Assembly: GCF_000281045.1 (NCBI RefSeq)
Contig: NW_008246075.1
Location: 1,079,737-1,100,640 of the forward strand
From: Saprolegnia diclina VS20
Lineage: Eukaryota; Oomycota; Saprolegniomycetes; Saprolegniales; Saprolegniaceae
Length of the DNA stretch: 20,904 bases
Direction: 5' to 3'
How positions within the stretch are numbered: position 1 is the stretch's first letter; each line of letters begins with the position of its first letter. The notes beneath the pieces are model-generated. The model made no database searches and was not told the origin of the DNA. It saw nothing but the letters and a program-made list of their open reading frames with translations. This document shows positions 9,178-17,981 of this stretch, piece by piece. The translations under genes were made by a program, and so were the position numbers.

Positions 9178-9549
9178 TTAGATGCTGCGGCGCGACGACT
9201 TGGAGCCGGACGACGACGAGAGCGACGAGGCGCAGAACGAGCCGCGGCGGACTTCGCCGTCGTGCTTGGTGGGCTGGAAGCCGAGTTCGACAAGGAAGAA
9301 GTAGAGGTCGGCTTGGCACTCGAAGACGAGGCGCTGCTTGAGGAGCTCGCCGTCCTTCTGGATGCGCAGCTTGAGGTTCATGTTGTTGGTCCACTTGGCC
9401 TCGAGGATGTCGTCGATCGCGTACGTTGTGTTGGTGTTCATGCACGTAAACGCGCCCTTGCTCGAGTCGACGTCCATCGCGAGCGTCTTGCCGCGGAACC
9501 CGAGCTTCTCCATGACCGTATCGCACTGCTTGGCGTAGTAGACCACCAT
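9178..9549 (-). CDS. Small tandem-family protein, member 2 (unknown function)
   Basis: A 123-residue single-exon protein, closest to member 3 at 10806. It begins MVVYYAKQCDTVMEKLGFRG. It continues with a probable strand pair (LAMDVDSSKGAFTCMN), YAIDDILEAKW, NLKLRIQKDG and RLVFECQADLYFFLVELGF, the last likely a strand running into an amphipathic helix. After residue 98 the sequence turns basic and Ser-rich, starting with VRRGSF. S104 there sits in an R-R-x-S-hydrophobic context, the consensus of PKA-type kinases. No secretion signal or membrane span is visible, so a cytosolic or nuclear protein is likely. No known family is recognised. The ATG at 9549 aligns exactly with the start of member 3; the frame continues upstream without a conserved methionine. 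Confidence 0.8.
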   Translation of the reverse strand: MVVYYAKQCDTVMEKLGFRGKTLAMDVDSSKGAFTCMNTNTTYAIDDILEAKWTNNMNLKLRIQKDGELLKQRLVFECQADLYFFLVELGFQPTKHDGEVRRGSFCASSLSSSSGSKSSRRSI

Positions 9550-10805
9550 TTGGATGTTGATGGCGAGTGTGGTGGACGAGCAAAAATGCAAACTGGACCT
9601 GGACCGAATGGTGTATTTTTTAAAATTCACTGCGTGAATAAAATTCGATCGCGCCGCCTGTCTACGGAAGCAGCATACAAAAAGCAAGAGAAACGACACG
9701 CCAGCTGGTGGCTACTATGCTGAACTCGAGACGGTCGCCACACTCCCACCCTTGCGCGAGTTGGGTTGGGCGGCTGCACGGCCTCACTCGCTCGTGCTTG
9801 GGCGATAGCAGCTGATGGCATTCTTCTGAATTATATCGCTCAGCTCCACGAGGCTGTGGAATAGATTTGGCAGGAGAGTGGGCGACGTCGTCTGGTCCAA
9901 GGAAGAGACAGCGTGTTGACCCAACACGAGCATCAGAGTTGGCGTTGACATCGTCGTCGAGAACGGTGAGTAGGCGCTTGCTGTGTAATGGCGTAGTAGT
10001 CGGTACCAACCCTACATGTCCTCCGGCCTCGGTGGTCCAGCAGTGTACTGTAGCGGCTTCCCGCAGTGCAACTCCAACTACAGTGTAGTACCGGTACGAA
10101 GCTTCACGTCAACGTGACGACCAAGCACCAACGCAGCGCAGTGTCCAGCGATGCCGTCACCACGAACCGTTCTGGGCGCCTTCTTGAAGCAGTCGCCAAG
10201 TATTACACAGTACAAACCATCGCGACGTGTCTAGTTCCGGGACTTGCACGTAGCAAGTCGCGAGCCTAGCGCGTACGACGAACGAACGGGCGCGATCTTG
10301 ACGGATCGCTTACTGTAAACAAAGCTGTAAACGGAAGGTCTGCCGATGAATCTCAGGCGAGGTGGTCGCACCGGACAAGTGCGACTGTGCGACGACGGCA
10401 ACGCAGAAGCCACGGCAACGCTGGGCAATCCAATGTGCGTGTCTTTGACGCAGTACCTCTCATTGGGAAAGGAAGAAGTAGCCGATGATGAGATGCAGTC
10501 GGTAGAGGCCGCCAGTATTTGTCAGTGGGCCCAAAAAAGAGCGGCAGAAAGAAATGCAACGGCGTTGTTCGCGCCTGGATGGCCACCTGTGCCGCTGGGT
10601 ACATACACAGTGGCTTGCCGATATTAATACAATGGAATCATACTTGTCTGGTGCGCACCCACGAGGGACCCAAGTTGAAGCACATGGAGAGAAGTTAATT
10701 TAGATGTGGGATGCGGCTTTCTACAGATGGTCCAGGACACGACTCTCGTGGCAGAGACGAAGACGGCTGCTGCTTAAATAGTTGGCGAACGAGACGGAAT
10801 GCGCT
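9550..10805. other. Spacer between small-family members 2 and 3
   Basis: About 1.26 kb without a recognised gene. The best open frame is 10346-10627 (plus, 93 codons from ATG), but its codon choice is less GC-rich at third positions than the surrounding genes and it shows no domain, so it is not called. No extra small-family copy is seen. Confidence 0.4.
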
Positions 10806-11174
10806 TCAGCGGCGGAGGCTGCTCTTGCGCTTGGGGCTTTGGAGAATCGGGTTTGTGAACGAGCCGCGCCGCACCTTGCCGCCATTTTGAAGCGGCTCCA
10901 TACCGAGCTCCATGAGAAAGTAAAACATATCGGCTTGGCAGTCAAAGAGAAGGTGCTTCTTGAGAACCGCCCCGTCGTCGTCGAGGAGCCGAAGGCGCAG
11001 GCCGCAGCGCTGGTTCCACACCGCGTCGACGATTTGGTCTGTGTTGTACTCGTCGCCCGAGTTGACCCAAATGAGCACACGCGCGTCCGAGAGGACCTCG
11101 AGCGCCACGTACACGCGCCGGAACCCGAGCTTCTCGAGCACCGTCTTGCACCGCTTGGCGTAGTAGAGTACCAT
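10806..11174 (-). CDS. Small tandem-family protein, member 3 (unknown function)
   Basis: A 122-residue single-exon paralog of the two genes to its left, on the same strand. It begins MVLYYAKRCKTVLEKLGFRR. It then has YVALEVLSDARVLIWVNS, YNTDQIVDAVW, GLRLRLLDDDG and a core HLLFDCQADMFYFLMELG. The tail opens with VRRGSF, where S105 is in an R-R-x-S-hydrophobic phosphorylation context. It then continues with a proline and lysine/arginine cluster (SPKRKSSLRR) to the end. The final cluster could be a nuclear localisation signal or a second phosphorylation region; this is inferred. Length, motif order and lack of introns match member 2 closely, which argues that all three are expressed genes under constraint. 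The function is unknown. Confidence 0.8.
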   Translation of the reverse strand: MVLYYAKRCKTVLEKLGFRRVYVALEVLSDARVLIWVNSGDEYNTDQIVDAVWNQRCGLRLRLLDDDGAVLKKHLLFDCQADMFYFLMELGMEPLQNGGKVRRGSFTNPILQSPKRKSSLRR

Positions 11175-11965
11175 GTTGCTCGCTGGCTTGTGAATGGCAA
11201 AGTGCCGCTACACGCCCATCGTGTCCTTAGAGAGACAGCGCGCTCCGAACGCGAACGCGAAAGAAGAGAAGAGCAAGCCGCGGTGCAGGCCTTTACGCTG
11301 CAGCAGGTGTCCACGTCCTCTTTGTATCCAATACAAACGCCCAGTTGTGGCTGGATTTCTAAAGCTACTCGAGAGTTGGCCTATGACTCGAACTCTGCAC
11401 GCGGCGGAGGATGGAATGATGCGATGCAACACTGCGCCGATCTGCCCGCTGAGCTTGCCCGCTGCTGCGATCAAGGCGATGGCAACGTACTGCACGCTTG
11501 GCTCTTGGCTTGTCGCGCCGAGTCGCTCGCTCGTGCCGACCTCTGGCGCGATCGCTAATACTAGTGCACCAGTGTAGTCCTTTGCACCGTCCACGAACGC
11601 TTCCACACCAGTGTACGTAGTCGGCAACAACCGCGTGTTCCGCACGACATTGACGCCCCTTCCCGCTGCTGCGCTCACGATCAAAGCCGCTACGATCACG
11701 CGATTGCATATCCGGCACTTGGCTCGCCGCGCCGTGGTACCTTTGCTTGCCGAGTCGCTCCATGCCCTACGCCCCGTGGTGTGCTCGCTACCTCATTTCC
11801 CACTCAATCCCGAGCCGACCACGCGCCCTCAGCTTGACGTACCGGCCAAACCTCACGAGCGCACTAGGAAGTCCACCATCTTCACTATATAATTGCATGT
11901 TGATAACTCATTTCAACAACAGCGTAGTGTAGTCGGCAGCGGATCAAGATATAAGTTAGCATCGC
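11175..11965. other. Spacer between small-family member 3 and the TKL kinase gene
   Basis: About 790 bp. It holds the member 3 promoter and the kinase terminator, plus the degenerate duplication listed separately. A minus-strand open frame at 11208-11699 is open for 163 codons but begins with GTG and has no recognisable domain. Confidence 0.4.
11458..11760. repeat. Degenerate direct duplication of a ~70-100 bp segment
   Basis: Copy 1 (11458-11528) and copy 2 (11662-11760) both begin with CCCGCTGCTGCG and end with GCCGAGTCGCTC. Between these, a GATCAA-rich part and a GGCTNGYCGCGCC part occur in the same order. Copy 2 has extra bases in the middle. The pair looks like an old local duplication; it carries no recognised gene. 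Confidence 0.45.
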
Positions 11966-13153
11966 TTAAAAAGCAAAGACGTGGGTCTCGGCGTGCGCGA
12001 GGTAGGTGACAATGTCGTCGGCCGACGGTCGCTGGCTCGGCTCAAACGAGAGGCAGCGCTTCGCGAGCGCCTCGATGGCCGCGGGACACGACGGGGAGAA
12101 CGACGGCGTCGCGTGCTCCATCGTCACGAGCTTGAGCACCGTGGTCGGGTCGACCTTGCGCCCATTCGCAAACACCTAGACGACGTCATGAGCATATTGC
12201 TACGACTATGCCCGTAGGTACCGGGTGGTCGACAAACGGAATGTTGCCCGTGTCGAGCTCCGAGAGGACAATGCCAAACGAGTAGACGTCGGCCTTGTCG
12301 TCGTAGCGCCGGCCGAGAAACACTTCGGGGGCGGCCCAGAGCGCGGTCCCGACGCCGGCGGTCATCGTCTCCTCAAATGCACGCGTCCTGCACATCGCAT
12401 GAGACTAGGTATTGAGAAATAGAATGTACAATACCGAGAGACGCCAAAGTCGGTGATCTTGGCTTGGAAGCGATCGTCGAGGAGGATGTTGCGGCTCTTG
12501 AGGTCGCGGTGGATGACCTTTGGCGTCCGCGCGTGGAGGTACACGAGCCCTCTTGCGACGCCGAGTGCGATCTGGAGGCGCTCGATGGGCCAGGACCACG
12601 CGTCGTGGAGGCGGTTGAGGCAGCTGAAGAGGTCGCCATGCTTCAAGTACTCGGTCGCAAAGCACAAATTGTACTCGGGGCTCCACGAAAACCCGACCAG
12701 CGTCAAAATATTCGGGTGCGTCAGCGGCGCCATGAGCCCAATCTCGGCGAGGAAGCACTTGATCTCGACCGGGTCGTGGCGCCGTTCGGGTAGGATTTGC
12801 TTGATCGCGACCGACGTGCCATCGAGCTGGCCGAGCCAGACCTCGCCGAACGCACCGCTCGCGAGCTTGCGCGTGTAGAGCAGCCGCTCAAACTCAATCT
12901 TGAACGGCAATATCGCCGGGTCCAGCGGCGGAAAGGCGGTCAGCGTGTTGAGCGCCGACGAGTCTTCAATCGCGTACCGATCGCCCTCGTTGAAGCTCGC
13001 GTCCGTGGTCTTGGCGCGGCGGCGGCGGCAGAGGAGGTAGCCGAGTAGGATGAGCAGGATGACGCCCGTGGCCACGAGGAGGATGATGCGCGTGCGCGCC
13101 GCGTGGTCGTCGCTGTCGGACGCGCTGCTCGATGCAAGGGCCCGCAGTGACAT
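11966..13153 (-). CDS. Membrane-anchored TKL-type protein kinase, three exons
   Basis: Exons are 13153-12435, 12387-12222 and 12175-11966, with introns of 47 and 46 nt, giving 364 residues. A 22-residue N-terminus with no classical signal peptide precedes one membrane span (residues 23-42) and an RRRR stop-transfer cluster. The topology is therefore probably N-terminus outside and kinase in the cytosol. The kinase domain spans about 90-358. Catalytic residues are all present: K118 in VAIK, E137 in helix C, HRD at 215-217 with DLKSRN, DFG at 235-237 and APE at 259-261. The first glycine of the GxGxxG loop is alanine (A98). The first intron splits R240, directly after DFGVS. Sequence style ([22 protein letters not shown]) fits the oomycete TKL group. 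The start at 13153 was preferred to 13534 because the longer form would overlap the divergent gene. Confidence 0.9.
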
Positions 13154-13369
13154 TGCAAGTGGTGGTGGTGGGCGCGAAGCGGATGGCGACTGCGGCGACA
13201 CCGTCGCACGACGAGATGGGAAGCTGCTGTTCCGCTTGACCGAGTTGCGTCGCCGCCACTTGGCTGACCACTTGGTGCGAGTTCCCGAAAAGCAGCTGGT
13301 CGGTTCCGATTCGATTCGGTTGCCCGCAGCGATACCGGTACCGACGACGACGACAACGACGACGAGAGG
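13154..13369. promoter_or_regulatory. Short bidirectional promoter region between TKL kinase and VanZ-like gene
   Basis: The two start codons face away from each other across 216 bp, so their promoters must overlap. A CGA/ACG trinucleotide run with one interruption occupies about 13342-13365, immediately before the VanZ-like start codon. No CCAAT box or TATA element was found. Confidence 0.55.
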
Positions 13370-13750
13370 ATGCTGCAGACGGCGTGGACCGCGGTCGGCG
13401 TCGGCGGCGTCGCCCTCCTCCTGTACCTCTCGTTCACACCCCGCCCCGTGACGCTGCCTGTCGCAGGTGGCGACAAGGTCGGTCACGGCCTCGCGTACTG
13501 TCTCCTGACACTGTGGTGGGCGCAGTGTGTACACGGAACGGCCGTGCCAGCGCTCGTTCTATCGTTTGCGCTGCTCGGCGTCGCGATCGAGTACGTGCAA
13601 GGCGCGTCTGGCTGGCGCACCTTTGACGTCGACGACATGCTTGCCAACGGGCTCGGCGCACTGTTGGGCGGCGGCCTCGCCCTCGCCACGCCCAACGCCT
13701 TGGACGCGCTCGAGCGCATCCTACGGAAGCGAGACCGACGTCCAGAGTAG
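13370..13750 (+). CDS. VanZ-like integral membrane protein
   Basis: A single-exon gene for 126 residues. Four hydrophobic segments are visible at about residues 6-22, 38-54, 58-76 and 88-106. The family signature is clear: DKVGH (35-39), then IEYVQG...WRTFDVDDMLANGLGALLGG (73-101). The latter carries the conserved glutamate, arginine, aspartates and asparagine spaced as in VanZ-like proteins. The family is best known from bacteria, where the founding member contributes to low-level teicoplanin resistance by an unclear mechanism; eukaryotic members have no settled role. Its codon use resembles its neighbours, so if it came from a bacterium the transfer is old. The gene is divergent from the TKL kinase and may share regulation with it. 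It ends with a charged tail (LRKRDRRPE). Confidence 0.85.
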   Translation: MLQTAWTAVGVGGVALLLYLSFTPRPVTLPVAGGDKVGHGLAYCLLTLWWAQCVHGTAVPALVLSFALLGVAIEYVQGASGWRTFDVDDMLANGLGALLGGGLALATPNALDALERILRKRDRRPE

Positions 13751-15014
13751 GCGTCGCTGTAATCCAGCATGCGAATGACTTAGCCTGTCGAACCGACCTT
13801 GATGCAAGAAGCATCCGCGTACCCAATGTACTCAGTACGAGTTGACAGCACGCAACGAACGCGACAGTCGGACCAGATCGCCGTGTCAACTCATACAAGT
13901 GCTTTATGGTGATGCGAAGCTTGACGCGGAGGAGGAGCGACTCTTTGGGTGGCCATTACATGAACGCGGTCACGGCGTCTTCGTGTCCGCTGATCAGCCA
14001 TCCCAAGCCGCCGTTGGTAACCTGCCTACCGCAGTCGTCGTAGCATGTAACAGTCGGTGTCACGTACAGCACACTGCGATGCAACGCAGTCGTGCACGCC
14101 CAGCGCCTCAGCGCCTCAACGCCGGCGTCTGGTCCCATGGCTCCGCCACGACCTTCGACTGGATCGCGATCTTCGCGACGTCGGATGCTTGCCCGCTGCT
14201 GGCTTTTCGCCGAGTGTTATAACAATGTTAGATTGGACAGGCGCAACGTTCAATGCGACACAGAGAGGGATGAAAACACCCAACCCTACTCGCGCGTTGA
14301 CGTCGACGGCAGGAGCCGGATCCGCTTGCACATGTCGTCCACCAACTCCCATGACGTCCACCATCTCTCATGACCATTGAGAGTACCGTGCTGCTGAACA
14401 CAGTACCATCCTCCCATGGCCATTCGATACAATTCTGGCGCGAGCTCTGCTGGACCAGTGGCGTCAGCGCTGCCGCCAGCGTTCTTCTTTGGATTCGATA
14501 AATGGATGCGAGCCATCGAGGCTACTGCACCTGTGGGCAACGAACCCGGGCCCATGAGCTGGCGAGGACGACGCGGACCGTGAGGCCATTATTGCCCAAC
14601 CCGTTCGACTGCTCGACGCCAAGGGTGCATGCTTATGGAGCTTACGGGCGCTGGTCGCCAGCACCGGTAAACACCTAATCTTGACGATGGGTCTGCTGTC
14701 TACATGCAGAGCAGTCGCCAGCACGCGCTGCCACCGCACCCAAGAAGAGAACGAATGCCAGGCGACGATCGCACGGCAAGCCTTCCTGGCGTGACCATGG
14801 CACAGCAACCTTACGACGACGACAATTCGACTGTACTACGGCGGCTGCAGGCAGCGCACCCATCGACGACGTATCCACGTGGCAGTCTGTGTCAACTGGA
14901 TTGTGTTGAGGCGAGTGTTTTTAGCCCACTTCAGTAACCGGATGCCATTGTATCCGGATCCCCCCGTTTGAGGTGACGGCTGGGATACAATTCGATTTCT
15001 TTTTCTCGGCGAGC
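13751..15014. other. Intergenic spacer between the VanZ-like and first DnaJ genes
   Basis: About 1.26 kb with no recognisable gene. A minus-strand ATG frame at 14286-14555 (89 codons) is the most protein-like candidate but has no family match. I searched for heat-shock elements (alternating GAA/TTC at two-base spacing) and CCAAT boxes in the last 600 bp before the DnaJ start and found none. Confidence 0.4.
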
Positions 15015-16277
15015 ATGTTTGGCGGCGGCTTCGAGAGCTTCTTTGGCGGCGGCGGCGGCTTCGAGGGCGGCCATGGCCATGGCATGCCCCGCGGCAACGT
15101 CGACAACTCCAAGTACTACGAGACGCTCGGCGTGGCCAAGGACGCGACCGCGGCCGAGATCAAGAAGGCCTTCCGCAAGCTCGCGCTCAAGAACCACCCG
15201 GACAAGGGCGGCGACCCGGAGCTCTTCAAGGACATCACGGTGGCGTACGAGACGCTCTCGGACCCAGAGAAGCGCGAGGTCTACGACAAGTTTGGCGAAG
15301 AAGGCCTCCAGCAGGGCGGTGGCGGCGGCGGCGGCGCCGACATTTTCAGCCAGATGTTTGGCGGTGGTGGCATGCGCCAGCCGCGTGGCCCGCCGCGCGG
15401 CGAGGACCTCACGCACCCGCTCAAGGTGTCGCTCGAGGACTTGTACAACGGCAAGACGGTCAAGCTCGCCGTGAACCGCGACGTTGTCTGTGCTGGCTGC
15501 AGCGGCAAGGGCGGGCCAGACGGCGCGGAAAAGATGTGCAGCACGTGCAACGGCCGTGGCATGCGCATCCAGCACCGCCAGATCGCGCCCGGCATGGTCC
15601 AGCAGGTCCAGTCAGTGTGCCCCGACTGCCGCGGCCAGGGCAAGACGATCCGCGAGACGGACCGTTGCAAGGCGTGCAAGGGCAACAAGGTCTCGAAGGA
15701 GCGCAAGGTCCTTGAGGTCCACATCGAGAAGGGCATGCGTAACGGCCAGCGCATCACGTTCAAGGGCGAAGCCGACCAGGCGCCTGGCACGATCGCTGGC
15801 GATATCGTCTTTGTCGTCCAGGAGAAGGAGCACGCGACCTTCCAGCGCAAGGGCGCCAACCTTATCATGGAGAAGAAGATCACGCTTGTCGAGGCGCTCT
15901 GTGGTTTCGAGACGATCGTCGAGCACCTCGATGGCCGCCATTTGCACGTCAAGACCAAGCCTGGCGAGGTGATCAAGCCGAACCAGTTCAAGGCAGTGCA
16001 GGGCGAGGGCATGCCGCAGCACGGCAACCCGTTCGTGAAGGGCCAGCTTGTGATTCTCTTCAAGATCGAGTTCCCAACGTCGGTGTCGGCGGACCAAGTG
16101 CGCGCGCTCCAGAGCGTCTTCCCGTCGGCGTCGCCCGTTCAGCGCTTCAGCGATGCGGAGGAGGCCTTCTTGAACGAATTTGACGCCGAGGCCGCGCAGC
16201 AGGACGCGCAGCGCGAAGCGTACGACTCGGACGACGAGCGGGGGCAGCCCCGTGGCGTCCAGTGCCAGCAGCAATAA
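15015..16277 (+). CDS. Type A DnaJ/Hsp40 co-chaperone (DNAJA/Ydj1-like), copy 1
   Basis: An intronless gene for 420 residues. Class A Hsp40s bind unfolded proteins and stimulate the ATPase of cytosolic Hsp70. Domains in order are a Gly/Phe/His-rich leader (1-28), J domain (about 33-95) with HPD at 61-63, a glycine-rich linker (101-119), and four CxxCxGxG-type zinc motifs. The zinc motifs start at C159, C175, C202 and C218; the fourth is CKACKGNK. The C-terminal substrate-binding domains follow. The last four residues, CQQQ, fit a CaaX box with terminal Gln, which favours farnesylation, as known for Ydj1 (CASQ) and animal DNAJA proteins. The start at 15015 is the first ATG. It forms a tail-to-tail pair with the gene at 16659, about 87% identical in protein by eye. 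No heat-shock element was found upstream, so this may be the constitutive copy. Confidence 0.95.
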   Translation: MFGGGFESFFGGGGGFEGGHGHGMPRGNVDNSKYYETLGVAKDATAAEIKKAFRKLALKNHPDKGGDPELFKDITVAYETLSDPEKREVYDKFGEEGLQQGGGGGGGADIFSQMFGGGGMRQPRGPPRGEDLTHPLKVSLEDLYNGKTVKLAVNRDVVCAGCSGKGGPDGAEKMCSTCNGRGMRIQHRQIAPGMVQQVQSVCPDCRGQGKTIRETDRCKACKGNKVSKERKVLEVHIEKGMRNGQRITFKGEADQAPGTIAGDIVFVVQEKEHATFQRKGANLIMEKKITLVEALCGFETIVEHLDGRHLHVKTKPGEVIKPNQFKAVQGEGMPQHGNPFVKGQLVILFKIEFPTSVSADQVRALQSVFPSASPVQRFSDAEEAFLNEFDAEAAQQDAQREAYDSDDERGQPRGVQCQQQ

Positions 16278-16658
16278 GAATGCTAGTTCTTAGAGACGTA
16301 GTAGATAATGAATGGGGTATGATGATGCATGACGACACTGCATGCACATGTCAAAAATGACGTGGCAGCTTCAGGAGACAGAAGCGCCTCCGTAAAATTG
16401 ATTTGGCTCGTACGTGCTGGCGCTGGAGGTCTGTCACGAGGCCTCGCCTTGCGCATACCACCAAGCTCCTGCGCATGGGCGACCACTTTGAGAGGAAGAG
16501 CAAGTTCGAGGCCGAAGAGAAGGGAGGAGATGGCAGAGGTAGAGCCATCCATCTGCAGCAGGAATGGCAACCGAGCGACCGCTTTCGCAGCGTGTTGTAC
16601 AAAGGTGGAAGTCGTGTTTGTAAATAAGAAAACGAGTCGTCTATAGCTCATCGGGTCG
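16278..16658. other. Unique spacer between the two convergent DnaJ genes
   Basis: This contains the 3' untranslated regions and terminators of both copies. No gene is recognised and the two 3' flanks are not obviously alike beyond the stop codons. Confidence 0.5.
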
Positions 16659-17906
16659 TTATTGCTGCTGGCACTGGACGCCACGGGGCTGGCCACGCTC
16701 GTCGTCCGAGTCGTACGCTTCGCGCTGGGCCTCTTGCTTGGCGGCCTCGGCGTCAAAGTCCCCGAGGAAGCACTCTTCCGCTTCCGAGAGGGGGCGCGGC
16801 GCGGACGCCGGCGGAAAGACCGACATGATGCGGCGCTGCTGATCGCGGGTCATTTGCGCCGGGAACTCGACCTTGAAGAGAATCACAAGCTGGCCCTTCA
16901 CGAACGGGTTGCCGTGCTGCGGCATGCCCTCGCCCTGCACCGCCTTGAACTGGTTGGGCTTGATGACCTCGCCAGGCTTGGTCTTGATATGCAAGTGGCG
17001 GCCATCGAGGTGCTCAATGTAGCACTCGAAGCCACAGAGCGCCTCGACAAGAGAAATCTTCTTCTCCATGATGAGGTTGGCGCCCTTGCGCTGAAAGGTC
17101 GCGTGCTCCTTCTCCTGGACGACAAAGACGATATCGCCGGCGATCGCACCCGGCGCCTGGTCGGCTTCGCCCTTGAACGTGATGCGTTGGCCGTTGCGCA
17201 TGCCGGGTTCAATGTGCACTTCGAGGACCTTGCGCTCCTTTGTGACCTTGTTGCCCTTGCACGCCTTGCAGCGGTCGGCGTCGTTGATCGTCTTGCCCTG
17301 GCCGCGGCAGTCGGGGCACACCGACTGGACCTGCTGGACCATGCCGGGCGCGATCTGGCGGTGCTGGATGCGCATGCCACGGCCGTTGCATGTGCCACAG
17401 CTCTTCTCGGCACCGGCCTTGCCACCACGGCCTTCGCACGCGCCGCAAAGCACATCGCGGTTCACAGCGAGCTTGACCATCTTGCCATTGTACAAGTCCT
17501 CGAGCGACACCTTGAGCGGGTGCGTGAGGTCCTCGCCGCGCGGCGGGCCACGCGGCTGGCGCATGCCACCGCCAAACATCTGGCTGAAAATGTCGGCGCC
17601 GCCGCCGCCGCTACCGCCGCCCTGCTGGAGGCCTTCTTCGCCAAACTTGTCGTAGACCTCGCGCTTCTCCGGGTCCGAGAGCACCTCGTACGCGACCGTG
17701 ATCTCCTTAAAGAGGTCGGGATCGCCGCCCTTGTCCGGGTGGTTCTTGAGCGCGAGCTTGCGAAAGGCCTTCTTGATGTCGACCTCCGACGCCGTCTTGG
17801 GCACGCCGAGCGTCTCGTAGTACTTGGAGTTGTCGACGTTGCCGCGCGGTGCGCCATGGCCATGGCCATCGCCGCCAAAGAAGCTCTCAAAGCCGCCGCC
17901 CCACAT
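16659..17906 (-). CDS. Type A DnaJ/Hsp40 co-chaperone (DNAJA/Ydj1-like), copy 2
   Basis: An intronless gene for 415 residues, the inverted paralog of copy 1. Everything needed for function is present: the J domain with HPD, a Gly-rich linker, four zinc motifs (beginning CGAC, CGTC, CPDC and CKAC), the C-terminal domains, and the same CQQQ farnesylation-type terminus. Its Gly/Phe/His leader is shorter than in copy 1 ([18 protein letters not shown]). Differences cluster in helix I of the J domain, zinc motif 1 and the late C-terminal domain. Upstream are a three-unit heat-shock element (18051-18063) and four evenly spaced CCAAT boxes, which copy 1 lacks, so this copy is probably the heat-inducible one. 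A 503-codon open frame on the opposite strand (16662-18173) is an antisense shadow. Confidence 0.95.
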   Translation of the reverse strand: MWGGGFESFFGGDGHGHGAPRGNVDNSKYYETLGVPKTASEVDIKKAFRKLALKNHPDKGGDPDLFKEITVAYEVLSDPEKREVYDKFGEEGLQQGGGSGGGGADIFSQMFGGGMRQPRGPPRGEDLTHPLKVSLEDLYNGKMVKLAVNRDVLCGACEGRGGKAGAEKSCGTCNGRGMRIQHRQIAPGMVQQVQSVCPDCRGQGKTINDADRCKACKGNKVTKERKVLEVHIEPGMRNGQRITFKGEADQAPGAIAGDIVFVVQEKEHATFQRKGANLIMEKKISLVEALCGFECYIEHLDGRHLHIKTKPGEVIKPNQFKAVQGEGMPQHGNPFVKGQLVILFKVEFPAQMTRDQQRRIMSVFPPASAPRPLSEAEECFLGDFDAEAAKQEAQREAYDSDDERGQPRGVQCQQQ

Positions 17907-17981
17907 GCAGACCGAGTATCAACTCTGTGTCGAGTGCGAAAATGGCCCACCGAGTGCAGTTGCAGCGGATCTGGCGCCCGC

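Larger units (their letters stand above)
15015..17906. repeat. Inverted gene duplication (tail-to-tail DnaJ pair)
   Basis: Two full-length copies of one gene in opposite orientation form arms of about 1.25 kb around a 381-bp unique centre. Long stretches are identical, for example the 45 bases encoding the start of the J domain and two 32-33 base runs covering the last 22 codons. Other segments (zinc motif 1, residues 355-385) are strongly diverged. Confidence 0.9.

Noticed and set aside
10346-10627. 93-codon plus-strand ATG frame
   Set aside because: Third-position composition is less GC-rich than in neighbouring genes and no motif is recognised.
11208-11699. 163-codon minus-strand open frame with hydrophobic start
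   Set aside because: It begins at GTG, has no internal early ATG and no recognisable domain; it overlaps a degenerate repeat.
13154-13534. Upstream ATG at 13534 for the TKL kinase
   Set aside because: It would place 127 low-complexity residues over the conserved VanZ-like gene on the other strand.
14286-14555. 89-codon minus-strand ATG frame with a Trp-rich segment
   Set aside because: It looks somewhat protein-like but has no family match, no paralog in the window and no supporting splice context.
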